This document shows, in pieces, positions 60,188-64,000 of a stretch of DNA of 64,000 nucleotides. Within the stretch, counting starts at the first letter, position 1, and each line of letters begins with the position of its first letter. The stretch covers positions 82,507 to 146,506 of the forward strand of contig JARGPH010000004.1 in NCBI GenBank assembly GCA_029213065.1, given 5' to 3'. Source of the stretch: Verrucomicrobiales bacterium (GTDB lineage: Bacteria; Verrucomicrobiota; Verrucomicrobiia; Verrucomicrobiales; DEV007). A model generated the notes under the pieces. It worked only from the letters and a program-made list of their open reading frames with translations. It had not been told where the DNA came from and did no database searches. The position numbers and the translations under genes were made by a program.

Positions 60188-60277
60188 GTCAGAGGCTGCG
60201 GAATGGTGGCAGGTAAACTCCGCCAGGGCCGGAAGGCAGCAACGGTAGCTTGTCCATTATTGCCGCAGTTCTCTGAC
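60188..60277 (+). ncRNA. ffs: Signal recognition particle RNA (4.5S type)
   Basis: A 90-base RNA closed by GTCAGAG ... CTCTGAC. The apical part contains the diagnostic Ffh-binding sequence GGTAAACTCCGCCAGG, then GCCGGAAGGCAGCAACGGTAGC, matching the conserved GGAA-tetraloop domain of bacterial SRP RNA. A TATATT box lies 7 bases before the 5' end and a TTCTTTT tail follows, so it is a self-contained gene between trpB and leuC. Ends are approximate to a few bases. Confidence 0.9.
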
Positions 60278-60322
60278 ACTTCTTTTATGCCGCCTGTTCA
60301 GCGGTTATTGCCGTGAACCGGA

Positions 60323-61750
60323 TCAGGCCGCAGCCGATCCAGTGACATCAAATACTTCGCGCGCATCGCTTACCACTCCGGTAATCGCCGCAGCCGCCAC
60401 CATCACCGGTGACATCAAAATGGTTCGTCCCACCGGGCTTCCCTGGCGGCCTTTGAAGTTACGGTTACTCGAGCTCGCACAGAGCTGGTCACCGACCAGC
60501 TTGTCAGGGTTCATCGCGAGGCACATGGAGCAACCTGCGTTTCGCCACTCGAAACCGGCTTCCGTGAAAATTTTATCGATCCCCTCCTGCTTGCAGAGAA
60601 CGTCAACGATCTCCGATCCGGGAACCGCGATTGCTGTGACTCCGGAGGCAACCTTGCGACCTTTGAGGAATTTCGCAGTTTCACGAAAATCAGAAAGACG
60701 CCCGTTCGTGCAACTTCCGATAAAGCACACATCGACCGGTGTTCCCGCGATTGGAGCGCCGCCCTCGAGCTTCATGTATTCGAGGGCTTCCTCGATACTC
60801 TTGCGCTCGACATCATCTTTCGCTTCCTCAGGACTTGGAATGTTTTCATTCACAAAGACGCCATGATCCGGAGAGATCCCCCAGGTTACTGAAGGAGCAA
60901 CATCCGCCGCATTGATGTTCACTACGTCGTCATATTTGCAATCGGGATCGGAAGCAAGCGCAGACCAGTCTGCGACTGCCTTATCCCAGGCTTCACCCGT
61001 CGGCGAGTAGGGGCGATCTTTGAGATACGCGAAAGTCTTTTCGTCGGGATTCACATAACCGCAACGCGCCCCGCCCTCGATGGACATGTTGCAGACCGTC
61101 ATGCGCTCTTCCATCGAGAAGTTATCGAAGAGGCTGCCTCCATATTCGTAGGCATAGCCGATACCGCCCTTGGCTCCGAGCAGCTTGATAATGTGGAGAA
61201 CGACATCTTTCGCGTATACGCCGGGAGGAAGCTCGCCGTCGACGTTGATGCGGCGAACCTTGAATTTGCTCAACGCCATCGTCTGAGTCGCGAGAACATC
61301 ACGAATCTGAGTCGTCCCGATTCCGAAAGCAATCGCACCGAAGGCCCCATGCGTAGCTGTGTGTGAGTCACCGCAGGCAATCGTCGTTCCCGGCTGGGTG
61401 ATCCCCTGCTCCGGTCCTACCACGTGAACGATCCCCTGACCACCACTGCCGATGTCGAAAAACTTAACGCCGAACTCTTTACAATTGTCCCGCAGCGCCT
61501 GGATCATATCCTGAGCAAGGCCGTCCTCGAAAGGTTCGATCTGATTCTTTGTCGGAACGATGTGATCCACCGTTGCGAAAGTTCTGTTTGGGAATTTTAC
61601 CTTAAGGCCGAGATCGCGGAGCATGCCGAATGCCTGCGGGCTTGTCACCTCGTGGATGAGGTGAGTTCCAATAAGCAACTGCGTTTGCCCATTGGACAAC
61701 TGTTTGACGGCGTGTGCGTTCCAGACCTTTTCGAAGAGATTTTGACTCAT
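60323..61750 (-). CDS. leuC: 3-isopropylmalate dehydratase large subunit
   Basis: A 475-residue aconitase-family enzyme of leucine synthesis. [13 protein letters not shown] begins the homology; [61 protein letters not shown], and the iron-sulfur cysteines in [14 protein letters not shown] and [12 protein letters not shown] are present. ATG 61750 is preferred; an in-frame extension to 61885 has no homology. The small subunit leuD is not in the window, so it must lie elsewhere. Confidence 0.95.
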   Translation of the reverse strand: MSQNLFEKVWNAHAVKQLSNGQTQLLIGTHLIHEVTSPQAFGMLRDLGLKVKFPNRTFATVDHIVPTKNQIEPFEDGLAQDMIQALRDNCKEFGVKFFDIGSGGQGIVHVVGPEQGITQPGTTIACGDSHTATHGAFGAIAFGIGTTQIRDVLATQTMALSKFKVRRINVDGELPPGVYAKDVVLHIIKLLGAKGGIGYAYEYGGSLFDNFSMEERMTVCNMSIEGGARCGYVNPDEKTFAYLKDRPYSPTGEAWDKAVADWSALASDPDCKYDDVVNINAADVAPSVTWGISPDHGVFVNENIPSPEEAKDDVERKSIEEALEYMKLEGGAPIAGTPVDVCFIGSCTNGRLSDFRETAKFLKGRKVASGVTAIAVPGSEIVDVLCKQEGIDKIFTEAGFEWRNAGCSMCLAMNPDKLVGDQLCASSSNRNFKGRQGSPVGRTILMSPVMVAAAAITGVVSDAREVFDVTGSAAA

Positions 61751-61902
61751 ATTCGCGTTGTTAGACGTTTTCGCCGAAACTAGCACAAGCTTAGAGGGAG
61801 CGGTAACGGAAACTTCAGTCTCACTATGATGCGTTGAAATTTCCGCGATCGCGGTGTAAGGAATCGATGCCTCCTTACAAGGCAAACTATATCTGAACCA
61901 CT

Positions 61903-62370
61903 ATGAAAATTACAAAATCACTCGAAAAACTGATGGCACTCGTTCTCGTCGGCACTGTTGCAGCACTTGTTGGCTGCGGAGACACTGTTGACGGCATGAA
62001 GAAAGACGCTGCTGAAGCCGCCGAGGCGACTGAGGAAGCTGTCGAAAAAGCTGCTGACGCTGCTAAAGACGCGGGAGAAGCGGTCGCTGAAAAGACTGCC
62101 GAAGCTGTCGAAGCAACTAAGGACGCGGCGAAAGACGCAGGTGACGCTGTCGCTGAAAAGACCGCCACTGCTGTTGAGTCTACAAAAGAAGCCGCTAAAG
62201 GCGCTGGCGATGCTGTCGCTGAGGGAACCAAGAAAGCTGCCCAGAAGACTGCTGATGGCGCTAAGAAAGCCGGTGACGCAGTAGCTGATAAGGCTGACAA
62301 AGCTGTTGAAGGCACCAAAAAAGCGCTCAACGAAGGCGCTAAAAAAGTCGAGAAAGCGACTGCTGAGTAA
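61903..62370 (+). CDS. LEA-like Ala/Lys-rich repeat lipoprotein
   Basis: A 155-residue lipoprotein: signal with lipobox ALVGC, then an Ala/Lys/Glu/Asp/Thr-rich chain of degenerate 11-residue units such as KDAGEAVAEKT, KDAGDAVAEKT and KGAGDAVAEGT. This pattern is that of group 3 LEA-like and apolipoprotein-like amphipathic helices, which form in drying or on membranes. It is probably envelope-associated and could protect against stress. The strong T-rich terminator after it suggests high expression. The Ser/Ala-rich frame on the opposite strand is a mirror of the repeat. Confidence 0.75.
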   Translation: MKITKSLEKLMALVLVGTVAALVGCGDTVDGMKKDAAEAAEATEEAVEKAADAAKDAGEAVAEKTAEAVEATKDAAKDAGDAVAEKTATAVESTKEAAKGAGDAVAEGTKKAAQKTADGAKKAGDAVADKADKAVEGTKKALNEGAKKVEKATAE

Positions 62371-62399
62371 TCAGTATTGCTGACTAACATTTCAATGAA

Positions 62400-62428
62400 C
62401 CTCACGTCGAAAGGCGTGAGGTTTTTTT
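62400..62428 (+). terminator. Rho-independent terminator after the LEA-like gene
   Basis: CCTCACG (62400-62406) pairs with CGTGAGG (62415-62421), followed by seven T residues. It lies 30 bases after the stop codon. Confidence 0.85.
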
Positions 62429-62525
62429 GTGCCCATCTCAATTTTGAGAATCCATTTTTTCAACTCAAAATTCCGATGCGGGAGCAACGAACCGCAAAAC
62501 CTCTCGTCAAATCCTCACACAAACA

Positions 62526-62665
62526 AAATAACGTTATTTCTAACCCATTTATTATAAGAAACTTGCAACTTATCTCCATTTTCCACGGCATTATTGAAAT
62601 TTGAGGACTTGTTAGGATTACAAAATTAGAGCAAAAAAAAATAGCAAAACATCACTAACGTTAGT
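62526..62665. promoter_or_regulatory. Two TAACGTTA palindromes upstream of the response regulator
   Basis: AAATAACGTTATTT (62526-62539) and ACTAACGTTAGT (62654-62665) are perfect palindromes sharing the core TAACGTTA, 127 bases apart centre to centre, in an AT-rich 334-base gap. The second lies 40 bases before the response regulator start. They may be operator sites; no binding protein is known from the sequence. The rest of the gap between the LEA-like gene and this regulator shows no gene. Confidence 0.4.
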
Positions 62666-62704
62666 ATCTTATTTGCATCCCCTTCGCGGATTTGATCCGC
62701 AATC

Positions 62705-64000
62705 ATGAGAATCGTTACAGAATACCTCCCTGACGTAACAGCTGGTGCGTTAGACCTCTCGTCCGAAAACAACACATTTCCGGGCGACCCTCCACACTCA
62801 CAGACTTCCCGTTGCACCATCCTCGTGATCGATGATGATGCGGGACTTCAACGATTGATCCAGCAGATCCTGGCACCGGGTGCGAGGGTTTTGCAGGAAT
62901 TGGACGGCGTCACCGACTATGTCGACCGCCTCGAATTCGACGGAGTCGACGCGGTGGTTTTGGACTACAAAATGCCGGGCCAGGACGGCCTTACTGTTCT
63001 GGAGCGAATTCGCGAAAAGTATGCTGACCTCCCCATCCTGTTCATGACGGGCTTTGGCGATCTGGAAGTGGCCCGCAAAGCAATTTCCGCAGGAGCGAAC
63101 GAGTACTTCCCGAAACCTTTCAATGCCGAAGACTTGCGGCAGGTCATCTCCAAGTGGGTTCCTTCATTCCTTCTCGATGTGGAGAAGCATGAAATTCCGT
63201 CATTTTTAGGAGGTTCGTCAATTGCACCTGCCAATGAGACTGAGAATTTCCTCACCGCTACTGATGCTTTCGGAAACGATTTCAGATCACGGGTGATCCG
63301 CTACAACTCACGAGCCGTCGTCGTCGAGACCTCAGCTGACTCGACTCTTGCGGTCGGATCCCGCCTGAAAGACACTCTTGTCACTCTCGGCAATCGCTCC
63401 ATTGAAATGGTGGGGCCCGTGGTTCAGAAAGTGACTGAACTGTCCGAGCGAAACCTGATCGAGATCGGGCTGCCCGGAATCTGGCAAATCGAAGGGTTTG
63501 ACGAAACTACCCCACCGGAGGAAATCACCCGAATCGTGAGATCACGGGAGAAGGAGGATTTACCGGTCTATTCACGCTTTTCACAGGGAATACTGGATCG
63601 AGAGACAATTCCGGAATCCTACAGAGCCACCGTTTCGGATGTCGAACACATCCTTCAGGAACTCTATGACGATCTCGAGCCATTCGAGAAATTTCTGATT
63701 CAGGTCGACCCGGAAGACCGCTCGCGCATGGAAGGTCGAATGGTCGAGTATGCGGAAGGGCGATTTTTTCCCGCGCTCACCGCAGCGATGAATAATTTCG
63801 AAAGAGCGGCCGAAGCGGCGGCAAAAGACGGAATTAAAACTGAATTCCGCAAATTCGCCCAGAAGCGCCTCTTCCCCCTCATGCTCTGCTCCCCGTTCCT
63901 CTGCCGGGTCATTGAGCAACCGATCGGAGTTCCGGGTGACTACGGAGTTCTCGGCCAGATTTTGGGCCACCCTTACGAGGGCCACACCCTCTTTGGAAGA
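62705..64000 (+). CDS. Response regulator fused to PilZ-like region and PhcB-like methyltransferase (3' truncated)
   Basis: An open frame of 432 codons runs to the window end with no stop. Residues about 40-155 form a receiver domain (ILVIDDDAGLQRLIQQIL; phospho-acceptor Asp87 in VVLDYKMPGQDG; LFMTGFGD; YFPKPFNAEDL). Residues about 190-265 (FRSRVIRYNSRAVVVETSADSTLAVGSRLKDTLVTLG) look like a PilZ-type beta domain. From about 285 a helical region leads to LFPLMLCSPFLCRVIEQPIGVPGDYGVLGQIL, resembling the kPlGYaGDYxxM segment of PhcB-like SAM methyltransferases that make the Ralstonia quorum signal. The catalytic domain itself lies beyond the window. The frame is missed by any caller requiring a stop. 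Confidence 0.75.
   Translation, partial: MRIVTEYLPDVTAGALDLSSENNTFPGDPPHSQTSRCTILVIDDDAGLQRLIQQILAPGARVLQELDGVTDYVDRLEFDGVDAVVLDYKMPGQDGLTVLERIREKYADLPILFMTGFGDLEVARKAISAGANEYFPKPFNAEDLRQVISKWVPSFLLDVEKHEIPSFLGGSSIAPANETENFLTATDAFGNDFRSRVIRYNSRAVVVETSADSTLAVGSRLKDTLVTLGNRSIEMVGPVVQKVTELSERNLIEIGLPGIWQIEGFDETTPPEEITRIVRSREKEDLPVYSRFSQGILDRETIPESYRATVSDVEHILQELYDDLEPFEKFLIQVDPEDRSRMEGRMVEYAEGRFFPALTAAMNNFERAAEAAAKDGIKTEFRKFAQKRLFPLMLCSPFLCRVIEQPIGVPGDYGVLGQILGHPYEGHTLFGR

Noticed and set aside
61887..62441. 184-codon Ser/Ala/Phe-rich minus-strand frame
   Set aside because: Mirror of the LEA-like repeat gene, caused by its low-complexity sequence.

Overview
The window looks like a chromosomal segment of a GC-rich Gram-negative bacterium, most likely a member of the Verrucomicrobiota (inference from the gene mix, not tested by search). 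Supporting signs are many signal-peptide and lipoprotein genes, FadL-type and small beta-barrel outer-membrane proteins, KdsD (Kdo biosynthesis), a eukaryote/archaea-type ProS, CruF-type carotenoid biosynthesis and weak Shine-Dalgarno use. It is ordinary core genome with accessory islands. No phage, IS element, CRISPR array, tRNA or rRNA was recognised.

Layout. 0-5.5 kb: the 3' end of pntB, a CHAD protein, a Gly-rich mini-lipoprotein, an M48 membrane protease, rlmN and an ArsC-like phosphatase. 5.7-14.1 kb, plus strand: an outer-membrane barrel, folC, a cysteine desulfurase, an orphan GspF-like protein, an FKBP lipoprotein, a small Cys-rich secreted protein, a selenocysteine-encoded MsrA split by an in-frame UGA, FadL and a polysaccharide deacetylase. 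14.1-25.4 kb: fhs with DUF2721 and MOSC genes, proS, a PDZ protein, argH, fur, manA, a DUF2383 protein and kdsD. 25.6-29.8 kb: a fucose-isomerase-like protein, dinB and a glycosyltransferase. 30.0-34.5 kb: an ABC exporter whose two permeases each carry a C-terminal peptidase-like domain, one intact (HEATH) and one degenerate. 34.5-42.7 kb: a trypsin-like protease, cruF, two tandem secreted papain-fold-like paralogues, and an agmatine-deiminase-like gene followed by a catalytically dead aldehyde dehydrogenase homologue. 42.7-50.9 kb: an 11-gene minus-strand Mrp/Mbh-type cation:proton antiporter operon with three large ion-translocating subunits and a His-rich insertion in subunit C. 51.0-64.0 kb: a Cys-less thioredoxin-like protein, HtrA, a GNAT-like protein, an esterase, an EF-hand lipoprotein, rpsT, an L,D-transpeptidase, trpB, the SRP RNA, leuC, an LEA-like lipoprotein and a response regulator fused to PilZ-like and PhcB-like methyltransferase regions, open at the window end.

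The most notable signals are: (1) msrA with UGA at the catalytic position of its GCFWG motif, followed by a bacterial-type SECIS hairpin; (2) the protease-permease ABC exporter; (3) several apparent pseudoenzymes (aldehyde dehydrogenase without Cys/Glu, thioredoxin without CxxC, one peptidase paralogue with Ser for Cys); (4) the response regulator/methyltransferase fusion; and (5) a dispersed intergenic repeat with pyrimidine/purine arms, twice linked to an AACCCTGT hairpin.
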